Positions 24,225-32,907 of a stretch of 64,000 nucleotides of DNA are shown here, in pieces; position 1 is the first letter of the stretch, and each line of letters begins with the position of its first letter. The translations under genes and the position numbers were made by a program. The stretch lies in assembly GCA_002353575.1 (NCBI GenBank), contig DEJQ01000024.1, positions 70,618 to 134,617 of the forward strand, given 5' to 3'. The notes under the pieces are model-generated. The model saw nothing but the letters and a program-made list of their open reading frames with translations. It was not told the DNA's origin and made no database searches. The DNA comes from Prevotellaceae bacterium UBA2744. Lineage in GTDB: Bacteria; Bacteroidota; Bacteroidia; Bacteroidales; Bacteroidaceae.

Positions 24225-26741
24225 ATGAAAAAAATCTTTGCTCTGATTTGGTGTGTTGTGCTTGCTATTGGCGGCATCAATGCACAGGATGAAATTGCTA
24301 CTTTCCGTCAGTGGGCACTGACCCCGCCAATGGGATGGAACTCTTGGGACTGCTACTACTCTTCTGTTACTGAGAAAGAGGTGATGCAGAATGCACAGTA
24401 TCTTGTAGATAACGACCTCGTAAAATTTGGATGGGAATATGTTGTTGTAGATATACGCTGGTACTGCAACCATCCTTCATTGGGTGGCGGTAACTATAAC
24501 CAAAACGGCACACAGGACTATGTGCTTGACGAATATGGTCGATACCTGCCTTCACCTACTCGTTTCCCATCGTGCATGCAGGGAGGGAAGAATATTGGTT
24601 TCAAGGCTCTTGCAGATGCCATACATAAGATGGGACTAAAATTCGGTATCCATATAATGCGTGGTGTGCCGAAGTCGGTTGTCGGTTCAAGCTATAAGCT
24701 GAAGGGCAGTGAATCAACTCCTTGGTCATCTGTCTATAACGGCACTACATCGCCTTGCACATGGCTGAAAGACAACCTGCTGGTTCGTAATAACGAGGCA
24801 GGTCAGCAGTATTATAACAGTATAATGGATCTGTATGCTGAATGGGGTGTTGACTTCTTGAAGATTGACGACCTGTCTCGCCCATTCTATACCGACGAGA
24901 TACACATGATTCGCAAGGCTATAGACCAGACTGGCAGACCTATAGTGTTGTCGCTGTCGCCTGGTAAGACACAGTATGTATATGCACAGGAGTGTCTTGA
25001 CAACGCTAATATGTGGCGTATGATGGATGACCTGTGGGACAACTGGAGTGCTGTGGATGCAGTCTTCAACGAAGCTCATGAGTGGAGCAAATATGCACGT
25101 CCGGGTAACTATGCCGATTGCGATATGCTGCCACTGGGGCAGATTGCTATGACGATTGCCGACAATGGATATACAGGTGCCGACAAGGGACGCTGGACAG
25201 GACTGACACAAAATGAGCAACAGACAATGATGACTCTGTGGGGCATTTGCCATTCACCTCTGTTCTTCGGCGGAGAGATGACAAAGAATGATGCTTTCAC
25301 CCTTTCGTTGCTTAACAACGAGGAATATCACCAGATGCATAAACACGGACAGGATGCCCACCAGGTGATAAACGATGAAGATAACGGACAGGTGGTATGG
25401 ACATCTGTTGATCCGGCAACGGGAAACAGGTATCTGGCACTGTTCCAACGCGACAATACCCGCTGGGTGGTAGGTTCCAAAGCTCTTTATAAGTCTGAGG
25501 TGGTTGCTTATACTACCGACGGACATGTCGTTGACGTTGACATCCCTTGGCCAGAAGGCTCGAAGACGTTGGTGCTTGTGGTAGATGATGGTGGAGATAA
25601 CTTCAACTATGATCACGGTGACTGGATAAATCCTACACTCGTATTGCGTGACGGAACTGAGGTCCCACTGACAGGTATATATAAAACACGTCAATATACA
25701 AAGTCATATTTCAATCGTGTGTATGAGAATAAAAATGTGGAAAATGGCGGAAAGATGAAAGTTATGGGCACAGCATACGACAGGGGATTCTCTACAGATG
25801 CCAATGCTGCAATATTCTTTACCATACCTGCTGATATGGACGTGGTTCGCTTCAAAGCTATGGGAGCTGCTGACGATTCCGGTATCAATCAGACTAATGC
25901 TACGACAAGTTTGCGCTTCATGGTATTTGACCAAAATCCGCTTGCCAACGAACAGGATAATTATGCTGCCCGTTCAGGACTTATAAGTCGTACAGGAACG
26001 AAATCAAAGCTCTTAGAGGCGGACATAACCGGTGCTACACAACTGAAGATTTTTGTCAGCAACAACGGTGACGGATTTGCATACGACAGAGCTAATATCG
26101 TAAATCCTGTGCTTATTGATGCCGATGGCAACGAGACAAAACTTACATCTCTTACACATACATCTTATAAGTCGGAGTGGGGTACTCTGCACATCAATAA
26201 GAATGTGGAAGGACAGACTCTGCGCATAGAGGGAATCTCGTATGAAAATGGTCTTGGAATGAATGGTGAATGTACTCTGATTTATGACCTGCCTGAAGGA
26301 TTCAATTACAAAACATTCAGGGGATTGTGCGGATATGATACAAGTTGTGATAATGACAACACTTCTACGACTGGCACAACAATGGAATTCTTCGTATATG
26401 CAACAGGACAGGCTCCTGAGCATGTCGTGAACCTGACGCAGTTCGGGTATGCCGCTGATGAGAAAGTGCCAGTCTATGATATATGGGCAAAGAGTTATAT
26501 AGGCGAGGCGACTGGCACATTGAAAGCCAGTGTTCCAAGTCATGGCGTGAAGCTGTATCGCCTTGGCGACAATGAACCAGATGCCATAAAGACTGTCGGA
26601 TTACAGAAAGAGAACAATGGTACAATATCCTCAAAAGAGGTGTGTTATGATCTCAATGGGGTGCGTGTACCTCAGCCGACAAAAGGTGTTAACATCATCA
26701 AGATGAGCGATGGAAGCATCAAGAAAGTCTTTGTTAAGTAA
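24225..26741 (+). CDS. Secreted GH27 alpha-galactosidase with NPCBM-like modules
   Basis: Hydrolyses terminal alpha-D-galactose (some GH27 members act on beta-L-arabinopyranose). The 838-residue protein has a signal peptide (MKKIFALIWCVVLAIGGINA). The GH27 barrel covers about 30-420: TPPMGWNSWDCYYSSVTE, then the nucleophile D215 in DFLKIDDLS, and SPLFFGGEM near 345. The acid/base aspartate is probably in the WRMMDDLWDNW region near 265. Residues about 420-720 hold two beta-sandwich modules that resemble NPCBM sugar-binding domains (KNVENGGKMKVMGTAYDRGF and KNVEGQTLRIEGISYENGLG). The last 35 residues (YDLNGVRVPQP...DGSIKKVFVK) match the tail type of the other large secreted proteins. It stands alone between its own promoter and terminator. 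Confidence 0.9.
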   Translation: MKKIFALIWCVVLAIGGINAQDEIATFRQWALTPPMGWNSWDCYYSSVTEKEVMQNAQYLVDNDLVKFGWEYVVVDIRWYCNHPSLGGGNYNQNGTQDYVLDEYGRYLPSPTRFPSCMQGGKNIGFKALADAIHKMGLKFGIHIMRGVPKSVVGSSYKLKGSESTPWSSVYNGTTSPCTWLKDNLLVRNNEAGQQYYNSIMDLYAEWGVDFLKIDDLSRPFYTDEIHMIRKAIDQTGRPIVLSLSPGKTQYVYAQECLDNANMWRMMDDLWDNWSAVDAVFNEAHEWSKYARPGNYADCDMLPLGQIAMTIADNGYTGADKGRWTGLTQNEQQTMMTLWGICHSPLFFGGEMTKNDAFTLSLLNNEEYHQMHKHGQDAHQVINDEDNGQVVWTSVDPATGNRYLALFQRDNTRWVVGSKALYKSEVVAYTTDGHVVDVDIPWPEGSKTLVLVVDDGGDNFNYDHGDWINPTLVLRDGTEVPLTGIYKTRQYTKSYFNRVYENKNVENGGKMKVMGTAYDRGFSTDANAAIFFTIPADMDVVRFKAMGAADDSGINQTNATTSLRFMVFDQNPLANEQDNYAARSGLISRTGTKSKLLEADITGATQLKIFVSNNGDGFAYDRANIVNPVLIDADGNETKLTSLTHTSYKSEWGTLHINKNVEGQTLRIEGISYENGLGMNGECTLIYDLPEGFNYKTFRGLCGYDTSCDNDNTSTTGTTMEFFVYATGQAPEHVVNLTQFGYAADEKVPVYDIWAKSYIGEATGTLKASVPSHGVKLYRLGDNEPDAIKTVGLQKENNGTISSKEVCYDLNGVRVPQPTKGVNIIKMSDGSIKKVFVK

Positions 26742-26754
26742 GGGAGTGATAAAC

Positions 26755-26793
26755 GAAAAAAAGACTACTTCGCAGTGAGGTAGTCTTTTTTTT
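26755..26793. terminator. Bidirectional terminator between GH27 and SPOR genes
   Basis: aaaaaagactac and gtagtctttttt form a 12-bp stem around an 11-base loop, with A and T runs on the two sides for both converging genes. Confidence 0.88.
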
Positions 26794-26813
26794 GTATTAT
26801 ATATAAATGTGTA

Positions 26814-27290
26814 TTAATATGCGCGGAGGAGAATCCATGCGTCTGGATAAGTGGCGCGGAGAGCATCGCGTGAGCTTACTGCAGAGCCTCTGTCGTCGAA
26901 CGAAGAAGCGATAACGCGATACATGCCTGTGTCGGGGTTCTGAGCAACCTGTGCGTTGTAACCCTTGCCCTGAAGTGTGCTGCGGAGGTTGTTTGCGTTG
27001 TCGAGGCTCTTGAATGAACCGCAAACTACGTTGTAAGACTTCAGTGTGCCGCCAGCCATTACGTTAAGACGCTCTGTACGAAGGTCTGAGTTGTCAACTG
27101 GAGTGACTGTCTGCTGTACTGGAGTGACGGTCTGTACCGGAGTGACTGTCACAGGCTGAGTAGTAGTCTGTCCGCTGAGTTCCTGAGCCTTTGCTTTTTC
27201 GTAAGCTTTCTTGTAGCTGCTTTCAGATGATTTACATCCGACAAGTGCAATTGCAGCAAGAAGTGCAATGCCAAAAGAGAATTTCTTCAT
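26814..27290 (-). CDS. SPOR-domain lipoprotein
   Basis: A 158-residue lipoprotein: MKKFSFGIALLAAIALVGC with the lipid-anchored cysteine at 19, a short charged region, a Q/T/P/V-rich linker (TVTPVQTVTPVQQTVTPV) and a C-terminal SPOR domain at about 80-158 (YNVVCGSFKSLDNANNLRSTL, YRVIASSFDDRGSAV). SPOR domains bind denuded glycan strands of septal peptidoglycan, so a role at the division site or in wall remodelling is likely. I chose the Met before the lipoprotein signal, since the 27 preceding codons look untranslated and contain the promoter box at 27327-27334. Single-gene unit. Confidence 0.9.
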   Translation of the reverse strand: MKKFSFGIALLAAIALVGCKSSESSYKKAYEKAKAQELSGQTTTQPVTVTPVQTVTPVQQTVTPVDNSDLRTERLNVMAGGTLKSYNVVCGSFKSLDNANNLRSTLQGKGYNAQVAQNPDTGMYRVIASSFDDRGSAVSSRDALRATYPDAWILLRAY

Positions 27291-27326
27291 TTTTATAATA
27301 CTTTTAGTTGTTTGAAAAATCTTTGA

Positions 27327-27334
27327 CAAATGTA
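27327..27334 (-). promoter_or_regulatory. Promoter -7 box for the SPOR gene
   Basis: The reverse strand reads TACATTTG (TAnnTTTG type), 37 bp upstream of the chosen start. Confidence 0.55.
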
Positions 27335-27390
27335 CTGCTAATTTTTGTGGTGTATAGGGTTTTTGTCGCAAAAAATGTTAAAAGCTGTGT

Positions 27391-27427
27391 TTTTTTGTGG
27401 TTTATTAAGGATAATGTTGTAGATTTG
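27391..27427 (+). promoter_or_regulatory. Promoter for the YtxH/holin-like operon
   Basis: A TTTTTTG element (27391-27397) and a TAGATTTG box (27420-27427) are 22 bp apart, close to the Bacteroidetes -33/-7 arrangement. The box is 41 bp before the YtxH start. Confidence 0.6.
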
Positions 27428-27468
27428 GGTGCAAATTTTATTTTTTAACCTTTAAAAACAATAAAACT

Positions 27469-27714
27469 ATGGCATGTAAAAATGGTGTGGCCATGATGGC
27501 TGCTTTTATCGGCGGTGCTATCGCAGGCGCTGCATGTGGTCTTCTTCTGGCACCTGAAAAGGGTGAGGATCAGCGTAAGAAAATCAAGGAAGTTCTTGAC
27601 AAGTATGCTTCGAAGCTGAATAAGGAAGAAATGAATAAAATCCTAAGCGAAATCAAGTCTATCGGTAAGAAGAAGGAGGAGGCTACTCCTGCTGAAGATT
27701 ATGACGTGGAGTAA
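27469..27714 (+). CDS. YtxH-domain protein
   Basis: An 81-residue protein with an N-terminal glycine/alanine-rich hydrophobic segment (MMAAFIGGAIAGAACGLLLAPEKG) followed by a charged helix (KKIKEVLDKYASKLNKEEMNKIL). The GAAIAG...LLAPEKG pattern is the YtxH signature. Members are small membrane-associated proteins linked to general stress in Gram-positive bacteria, and their function in Bacteroidetes is unclear. It is the first of three small genes, and the next start overlaps its last 14 bases. Confidence 0.85.
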   Translation: MACKNGVAMMAAFIGGAIAGAACGLLLAPEKGEDQRKKIKEVLDKYASKLNKEEMNKILSEIKSIGKKKEEATPAEDYDVE

Positions 27715-28072
27715 CAATGGTGATGCAAACAAAGTGCCCCAGGAAGCTGAGAGGATAATCACTTTGTTGCAGCAATATCTTAAGTTGGAAGCGATTGACA
27801 AAATGTCAGTCGCTGCCACTTTCTTGATTGTCGGAGGCGTTATTCTTGTTTTTGCTATCAGTGCCGTACATTTTCTGAGTACAGGACTGGTGAAGTCGCT
27901 GAGTGCGTGGATAGGTGACGAGATTGCTGCATACTATATCATGGGTGGTGTTCTTGTACTTATCATAATCGTATTCTATATGAACCGTAAGTCATGGGTT
28001 GAAGGACCTATTGTCAGAAGTATCTCACAATCTATGCTAAAGGAGGTGGAAGATGATGAAACTGAAGAATAA
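27701..28072 (+). CDS. Small membrane protein, holin-superfamily-III-like
   Basis: A 123-residue protein with two hydrophobic helices (ATFLIVGGVILVFAISAVHFL and YYIMGGVLVLIIIVFYM) between an acidic N-terminal amphipathic helix and an acidic tail (LKEVEDDETEE). This layout fits the holin-X/DUF1469-like membrane proteins often seen next to YtxH genes, but a lytic role is not implied. The start ATGACG overlaps the YtxH stop by 14 bases, and its own end overlaps the next gene by 20 bases, so the three are translationally coupled. Confidence 0.7.
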   Translation: MTWSNNGDANKVPQEAERIITLLQQYLKLEAIDKMSVAATFLIVGGVILVFAISAVHFLSTGLVKSLSAWIGDEIAAYYIMGGVLVLIIIVFYMNRKSWVEGPIVRSISQSMLKEVEDDETEE

Positions 28073-28307
28073 AACCGAATATACTTCTCTTGAAGAGCTG
28101 AGGCTCGATAAGCAGAGAGTGTGTCGTGAGCTCGGCCGGCAGTCGGAAGCCTTGAAGAGGGATGCAGTCGATGTGGTTTTGCCTTCGAACAATATGTTCC
28201 TTACTTCAGATTATTCTTATATGCGTTTTATCGGGTATGCTATCACCGCATATAAGACTTTTACTACATTCAGAAAAATCTCAAATTTTTTCAAAAGAAG
28301 AGGATAG
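28053..28307 (+). CDS. Small basic protein, third gene of the YtxH operon
   Basis: Not recognised. The 84 residues begin with a charged coiled-coil-like part (EELRLDKQRVCRELGRQSEALKRDAV) and end with an aromatic and basic segment (YMRFIGYAITAYKTFTTFRKISNFFKRRG) that could lie at the membrane. It starts with two ATG codons inside the end of the preceding gene. The overlap of all three genes suggests one membrane-associated complex or stress function. Confidence 0.7.
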   Translation: MMKLKNKTEYTSLEELRLDKQRVCRELGRQSEALKRDAVDVVLPSNNMFLTSDYSYMRFIGYAITAYKTFTTFRKISNFFKRRG

Positions 28308-28363
28308 AAGTGTAGGATAGGCAAAAAAAGAAAGGATTTCTTTATTTTGCGCTTGACTTTCCG

Positions 28364-28371
28364 TAAATTTG
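28364..28371 (+). promoter_or_regulatory. Promoter -7 box for recR
   Basis: TAAATTTG (TAnnTTTG type) lies 10 bases before the recR start, with a TTTTG element 15 bp upstream of it, shorter than the usual spacing. Confidence 0.5.
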
Positions 28372-28381
28372 CATCGAATTT

Positions 28382-29011
28382 ATGGATCAGCAATATACTT
28401 CTGCGCTCTTGGGGCGTGCCGTTGACGAGTTTGCTAAGCTTCCTGGTATAGGTCGGAAGACTGCCATGAGGCTTGTTCTTCATACGCTGCGTATGGAGGA
28501 GGATGCTGTTGATGGTTTTTGCAGTGCTATCAGCAGGCTGCGTCATGAGGTGAGGTATTGTAAGGTGTGCCATAATATAAGCGATTCTGAGGTGTGTGCC
28601 TTGTGTGCCAGTCCGCATCGTGACAAGAGTCTGATTTGTGTGGTTGAGAATGTGCAGGATGTGATGGCTATCGAGGCAACTATGCAGTATAGAGGACTGT
28701 ACCATGTGCTTGGCGGGGTGATTTCTCCGATGGATGGGGTGGGGCCTGGCGAACTGCAGATTCAGAGTCTGGTAGATAGGGTAGAGCAGACTGATGTGAA
28801 GGAGGTGATCCTTGCGCTGAGCAGTACGATGGAGGGCGACACTACGAATTTCTTTATTTCTAAGAGGTTGTCAAAGGTGCTTGCCGATGAGAAACGCGGA
28901 CTGAAACTGTCTGTCCTGGCTCGGGGACTGAGTATAAATGATGAGTTGCAATATACGGATGAGGCTACGCTGGGAAGGTCGCTCGTGAACCGTGTGCCGT
29001 TCGTAGCCTGA
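28382..29011 (+). CDS. recR: Recombination protein RecR
   Basis: Works with RecF and RecO to load RecA on gapped DNA. The 209-residue length is normal. It has the N-terminal helix-hairpin-helix (LPGIGRKTAMRLVLH, about 20-34) and the four-cysteine zinc finger (CKVCHNISDSEVCALC, about 60-75). A Toprim domain follows (ICVVENVQDVMAIE and VILALSSTMEGDTTNFF), ending in a Walker-like C-terminal part (LARGLSINDELQYTDEATLGRSL). A membrane protein gene follows 57 bp downstream in the same direction. Confidence 0.96.
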   Translation: MDQQYTSALLGRAVDEFAKLPGIGRKTAMRLVLHTLRMEEDAVDGFCSAISRLRHEVRYCKVCHNISDSEVCALCASPHRDKSLICVVENVQDVMAIEATMQYRGLYHVLGGVISPMDGVGPGELQIQSLVDRVEQTDVKEVILALSSTMEGDTTNFFISKRLSKVLADEKRGLKLSVLARGLSINDELQYTDEATLGRSLVNRVPFVA

Positions 29012-29068
29012 GAGGAATTTGTAGCTGAAAATAAAATGTTTGTAGCTTAAAAGAAGAAGATAGATATT

Positions 29069-29539
29069 ATGGAAAAAAGGATAAAATCTCTGTTGGTTAT
29101 GTTGCGCACGGAAAGTTGTGTGGCGTGGATTTTGCTGATTATCCTGTTTGTAATTGGTGAACTGGGAGTGATAGTCAATGGTTCGGTAGAGGCCGGTTCG
29201 GATGTGGAGTTTAAGCTGAATTGTGCGTGCGTGCTTTCTACTTTGCTGATTGTGCCGTTGGCCATGCAGCTGTTTTTGCTGAATACGACCAAGGGGCTTC
29301 GCCGCATGAACAAGGATGAGGCACTCGACTTCTACCATATGTGGAGTATGATCAGGCTGTTGCTGGTTTCGCTTTGTATCGCATATAATATAATCGCATA
29401 TTTCATGACTCTCAATACTACGGGACTGTTGTGTGCATTGATGGGACTTGCGGTGTCTGTATATTGTCTGCCTACTCATAAGAGGGTGGAGGAGTTTATG
29501 AAGATTGTCGAGAGCGATTTTGTGGTAAAGAATGACTGA
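29069..29539 (+). CDS. Four-helix membrane protein, unknown
   Basis: Not recognised. The 156-residue protein has about four hydrophobic segments (AWILLIILFVIGELGVIV, NCACVLSTLLIVPLAMQLFLL, MWSMIRLLLVSLCIAYNIIAYFM and TTGLLCALMGLAVSVYCL) with short loops, so it is an inner-membrane protein. No catalytic motif is seen. Its stop lies 3 bp before the glycosyltransferase start, so the two are translated together, and it may assist that enzyme at the membrane. Confidence 0.75.
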   Translation: MEKRIKSLLVMLRTESCVAWILLIILFVIGELGVIVNGSVEAGSDVEFKLNCACVLSTLLIVPLAMQLFLLNTTKGLRRMNKDEALDFYHMWSMIRLLLVSLCIAYNIIAYFMTLNTTGLLCALMGLAVSVYCLPTHKRVEEFMKIVESDFVVKND

Positions 29540-29542
29540 TAG

Positions 29543-30709
29543 ATGAAGCTGACGGTTGTCATAGTTAACTACAATGTAAAGTACTATCTGGAACAGTGCT
29601 TGTATTCGGTGGAGCGTGCCTTGCAGGGTATGCAGGGGGAGGTGTATGTGGTTGATAATGCCAGTTCGGATGATTCTGTGGCTTATCTGCGCAGGAAGTT
29701 TCCTTGGGTTTATTATATTGAGAATACGAAGAATCTGGGTTTCTCGGTTGCCAACAATATGGCAATACGCAAGGCTCGCGGCGAGTATGTGCTTCTGCTC
29801 AATCCGGATACGATTGTGGGGGAAGACACGTTTAAGCAGTGCATTGCGTTTATGGATGCCCATCAGGAAGTCGGTGGCATGGGAGTGCGCCAGCAGCGTG
29901 TTGACGGCAGCATGGCTCCGGAGTCGCGCCGCGGCATTCCGACTCCGTGGACTGCGTTCTGTAAGATGTCGGGACTGGGAAGCCGGTTTCCGCAATCCAC
30001 TGTGTTCGGTCGTTACTATATGCAATACCTGCCTCTCGACAAACCCTGCGAGATAGAAGTTATCTCCGGTGCCTGTATGTTCATACGCGCTGATGTGTTC
30101 AGGAAATGTGGACTGCTCGACGAGACGTTCTTCATGTACGGAGAGGATGTCGATATGTCGTACCGCATACTGAAGGCAGGGTATAAGAATGTGTTCTATC
30201 CTGCGACTATCCTGCATTATAAGGGAGAGAGTACGCAGAAGAGTTCTTACAGGTATGCGATTGTGTTTCACAAGGCGATGTATATTTTCTTCAAGAAGCA
30301 TTTCAGCTATAACTTCCTGCTGCTGATGGTGGTCTCGCTACTGATTTACGGCAAGGCGTTCTATACGTACCTGAAGAATCAGTTCAGGAAGAAGGATGAG
30401 AAGGAGGAGTCGATTATGGAGGTTATGCGCCATAAGAAATTCATGCTGGTGGGCAAGGGTTATAATCTGCAGCAGATGGAGAAGCTGATGGTGGAACATA
30501 ATCTGTATTATTCGGTTGCGAACGGACTGCCGCAGAAGCTTGACCCGACAGCCGACTACATAGTGTTTGATACGGATGCGTATTCGTTTGCCGAGATATT
30601 GGAGTGGTTTAAGCATGATGACCCTCAACACAAGGCTCCGCAACTGGGGACATACATTAGTATCAGCCAGACTATCCTGACAGCTAACAGCATAATTCAG
30701 TATAAATAA
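29543..30709 (+). CDS. Glycosyltransferase family 2, membrane-associated
   Basis: A 388-residue enzyme. The GT2/rhamnosyltransferase-like domain is at about 1-230: LTVVIVNYNVKYYLEQCL, VVDNASSDDSV, NLGFSVANNMAIRKARGEYVLLLNPDT with the NPDT metal-binding site, and SGACMFIRADVFRKCGLLDETFFMYGEDVDMSYR. A hydrophobic stretch (YNFLLLMVVSLLIYGKAFYTYL) near 255-280 anchors it. The last 100 residues form an unrecognised domain that looks soluble. It likely adds a sugar to a lipid-linked surface polysaccharide. It sits directly upstream of the his operon with a 35-bp gap. Confidence 0.9.
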   Translation: MKLTVVIVNYNVKYYLEQCLYSVERALQGMQGEVYVVDNASSDDSVAYLRRKFPWVYYIENTKNLGFSVANNMAIRKARGEYVLLLNPDTIVGEDTFKQCIAFMDAHQEVGGMGVRQQRVDGSMAPESRRGIPTPWTAFCKMSGLGSRFPQSTVFGRYYMQYLPLDKPCEIEVISGACMFIRADVFRKCGLLDETFFMYGEDVDMSYRILKAGYKNVFYPATILHYKGESTQKSSYRYAIVFHKAMYIFFKKHFSYNFLLLMVVSLLIYGKAFYTYLKNQFRKKDEKEESIMEVMRHKKFMLVGKGYNLQQMEKLMVEHNLYYSVANGLPQKLDPTADYIVFDTDAYSFAEILEWFKHDDPQHKAPQLGTYISISQTILTANSIIQYK

Positions 30710-30744
30710 TATAGGATTAACAAAGAAAATAAAAATATATATAT

Positions 30745-31596
30745 ATGTTAAGAATTGCAGTACAGTCAAAGGGCCGACTTTATGAAGATACGATGAATCT
30801 GCTGAAGGAGGCCGGTATAAAAGTAAGTAGCACGAAGCGCACTTTGCTGGTGCAGTCGTCTAATTTTCCGCTCGAAGTGCTTTTCCTTCGCGATGATGAC
30901 ATTCCGCAGACAGTGGCTGACGGAGTGGCTGACATAGGTATCGTAGGCGAGAATGAGTTTGTAGAACGCGGATTCGAGGCAGATGTGGTAAAACGCCTGG
31001 GCTTCAGCAAGTGCCGCATATCGCTGGCTATTCCGAAGGCAATAGAGTATCCCGGTGTGCAGTGGTTCAACGGCAAGAAGATTGCTACGTCCTATCCCGG
31101 CATTCTGCGCAAGTTCATGCAGGAGAAAGGTATTGACATCAATATTCACGTGATTCAGGGTTCGGTAGAGATAGCTCCGGGCATTGGGCTGGCAGACGGT
31201 ATATTCGACATTGTCAGCTCGGGTTCGACACTCGTAAGCAACAACCTGAAGGAAGTGGAGGTGGTAATGCAGAGTGAGGCATTGCTGATTGGAAATCCTG
31301 GTCTGGACGATGAGAAGCGTGGCATTCTGGAGCAACTCTTGTTCCGCATCGAATCTGTCCTTATCGCTGACGGGAAGAAATATGTGCGAATGAATGCGCC
31401 TAAGTCTCAGCTGGCTGCCATCACGAAGGTGCTGCCCGGTCTGAAGAGTCCTACGATTATTCCGCTCGCCGACGAAGACTGGTGTTCGGTGCATTCTGTG
31501 CTTGACGAGAAACAGTTCTGGGAAATTGTGGGTCAGTTAAAGGCACTCGGCGCAGAGGGCATTCTTGTTACTCCTATTGAAAAAATGATTTTATAA
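30745..31596 (+). CDS. hisG: ATP phosphoribosyltransferase, long form
   Basis: First step of histidine synthesis: ATP plus PRPP gives phosphoribosyl-ATP. The 283 residues are the long HisG form, with the catalytic two-domain part (about 1-205: LRIAVQSKGRLYEDTM, and the PRPP loop with DIVSSGSTLVSNNL) and a C-terminal PII-like regulatory domain (about 210-283) that binds histidine. It starts after an A/T-rich leader and its last base is the first base of hisD. No attenuator or leader peptide rich in histidine is visible. Confidence 0.97.
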   Translation: MLRIAVQSKGRLYEDTMNLLKEAGIKVSSTKRTLLVQSSNFPLEVLFLRDDDIPQTVADGVADIGIVGENEFVERGFEADVVKRLGFSKCRISLAIPKAIEYPGVQWFNGKKIATSYPGILRKFMQEKGIDINIHVIQGSVEIAPGIGLADGIFDIVSSGSTLVSNNLKEVEVVMQSEALLIGNPGLDDEKRGILEQLLFRIESVLIADGKKYVRMNAPKSQLAAITKVLPGLKSPTIIPLADEDWCSVHSVLDEKQFWEIVGQLKALGAEGILVTPIEKMIL

Positions 31597-32882
31597 TGCA
31601 GATAATATTATATCCGGACAAAAGCGAATGGGGTTCGTATCTGCAGCGCCCTCATCGCGATGCCTCTGAACTCGGAGACGTCGTGCGCAGTGTGTTGTCT
31701 GATATCAGGACACGCGGCGATGAGGCTGTGAAGGAATACGAACTGAAGTTTGACAAGGTGGCTCTGTCGTCTCTTCTCGTCACTGAGGCAGAGATGGACG
31801 CGGCAGAGCAGCTTGTCGGTGACGAACTCAAGGGTGCTATTCAGCTGGCACATGATAATATAGAGAAATTCCACCGCGAGCAGATATTTACGGGTAAGAA
31901 GGTTGAGACCCGCCCGGGTGTGGTGTGCTGGCAGAAGTCGGTTGCCATCGAGAATGTCGGTCTGTACATTCCCGGCGGTACGGCTCCGCTTTTCTCTACC
32001 GTACTGATGCTTGCGACGCCTGCGAAGATTGCGGGGTGCAGGAATATCGTGTTGTGCAGTCCGCCAGACAGAGAGGGTAAGTTGCACCCTGCCATTCTGG
32101 TAGCAGCCCGCATTGCCGGTGTGAACCGCATATATAAGATTGGCGGTGTACAGGCTATAGGTGCTATGGCTTATGGTACGGAGAGTGTGCCTAAGGTAAG
32201 CAAGATATTCGGACCGGGCAACCAGTTCGTTACGGCAGCCAAGCAGGAGGTGAGTCTGCACGATGTGGCTATCGACATGCCTGCGGGTCCGAGCGAAGTC
32301 GCTGTGATGGCCGACGATTCTGCCAATGCCGAGTTTGTGGCAGCCGACCTGTTGTCACAGGCGGAACACGGAGTGGATAGCCAGGTCGTCATGTTTACCG
32401 ACAGCGAGAAGCTGGCCGAGAGTGTGAACAGCGAAGTGGAGCGGCAGTTGGCTGTCCTGCCGAGAAAAGACATAGCGGCACAGTCGTTGCAGTACAGTCG
32501 CATCATCGTCGTCAATAATCTTGAGGAAGTCATAGACATCACCAATGAGTATGCCCCCGAACACCTGATTCTTGCCATGAAAGATTATATGAAGGTGGCA
32601 GAGAGGGTGGTGAACGCAGGTTCTGTGTTCCTGGGCAATTACTCATGCGAGTCTGCCGGCGACTATGCCTCGGGTACGAATCATACGCTTCCTACTTCGG
32701 GCTATGCCAAGGCCTACAGCGGTGTGAATCTCGACTCGTTCTGCCGTAAGATTACGTTCCAGGAACTTACAGCCGAGGGCGTACGCAGTATCGGACACGC
32801 TGTGGAACTCATGGCCGGCGCGGAACAGCTTGATGCACACAGACGCGCCATGACGGTCCGCCTGAAATCAATCGGAGAATAG
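31596..32882 (+). CDS. hisD: Histidinol dehydrogenase
   Basis: Oxidises L-histidinol to histidine with two NAD, the last two steps of the pathway. The 428-residue protein shows the family signature FGPGNQFVTAAKQEV near 205, the zinc region around SQAEHGVDSQVV near 260, and the proton-relay histidines in NEYAPEHLIL near 315. It overlaps hisG by one base (ATAATG) and precedes hisC by 25 bp. Confidence 0.97.
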   Translation: MQIILYPDKSEWGSYLQRPHRDASELGDVVRSVLSDIRTRGDEAVKEYELKFDKVALSSLLVTEAEMDAAEQLVGDELKGAIQLAHDNIEKFHREQIFTGKKVETRPGVVCWQKSVAIENVGLYIPGGTAPLFSTVLMLATPAKIAGCRNIVLCSPPDREGKLHPAILVAARIAGVNRIYKIGGVQAIGAMAYGTESVPKVSKIFGPGNQFVTAAKQEVSLHDVAIDMPAGPSEVAVMADDSANAEFVAADLLSQAEHGVDSQVVMFTDSEKLAESVNSEVERQLAVLPRKDIAAQSLQYSRIIVVNNLEEVIDITNEYAPEHLILAMKDYMKVAERVVNAGSVFLGNYSCESAGDYASGTNHTLPTSGYAKAYSGVNLDSFCRKITFQELTAEGVRSIGHAVELMAGAEQLDAHRRAMTVRLKSIGE

Positions 32883-32907
32883 AATAACTATAAATGCTTC
32901 AGCAAAT

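Noticed and set aside
28871..30301. A 476-codon open frame on the minus strand
   Set aside because: It covers recR, a membrane protein and a glycosyltransferase in antisense. The sense genes have clear motifs, this frame does not.
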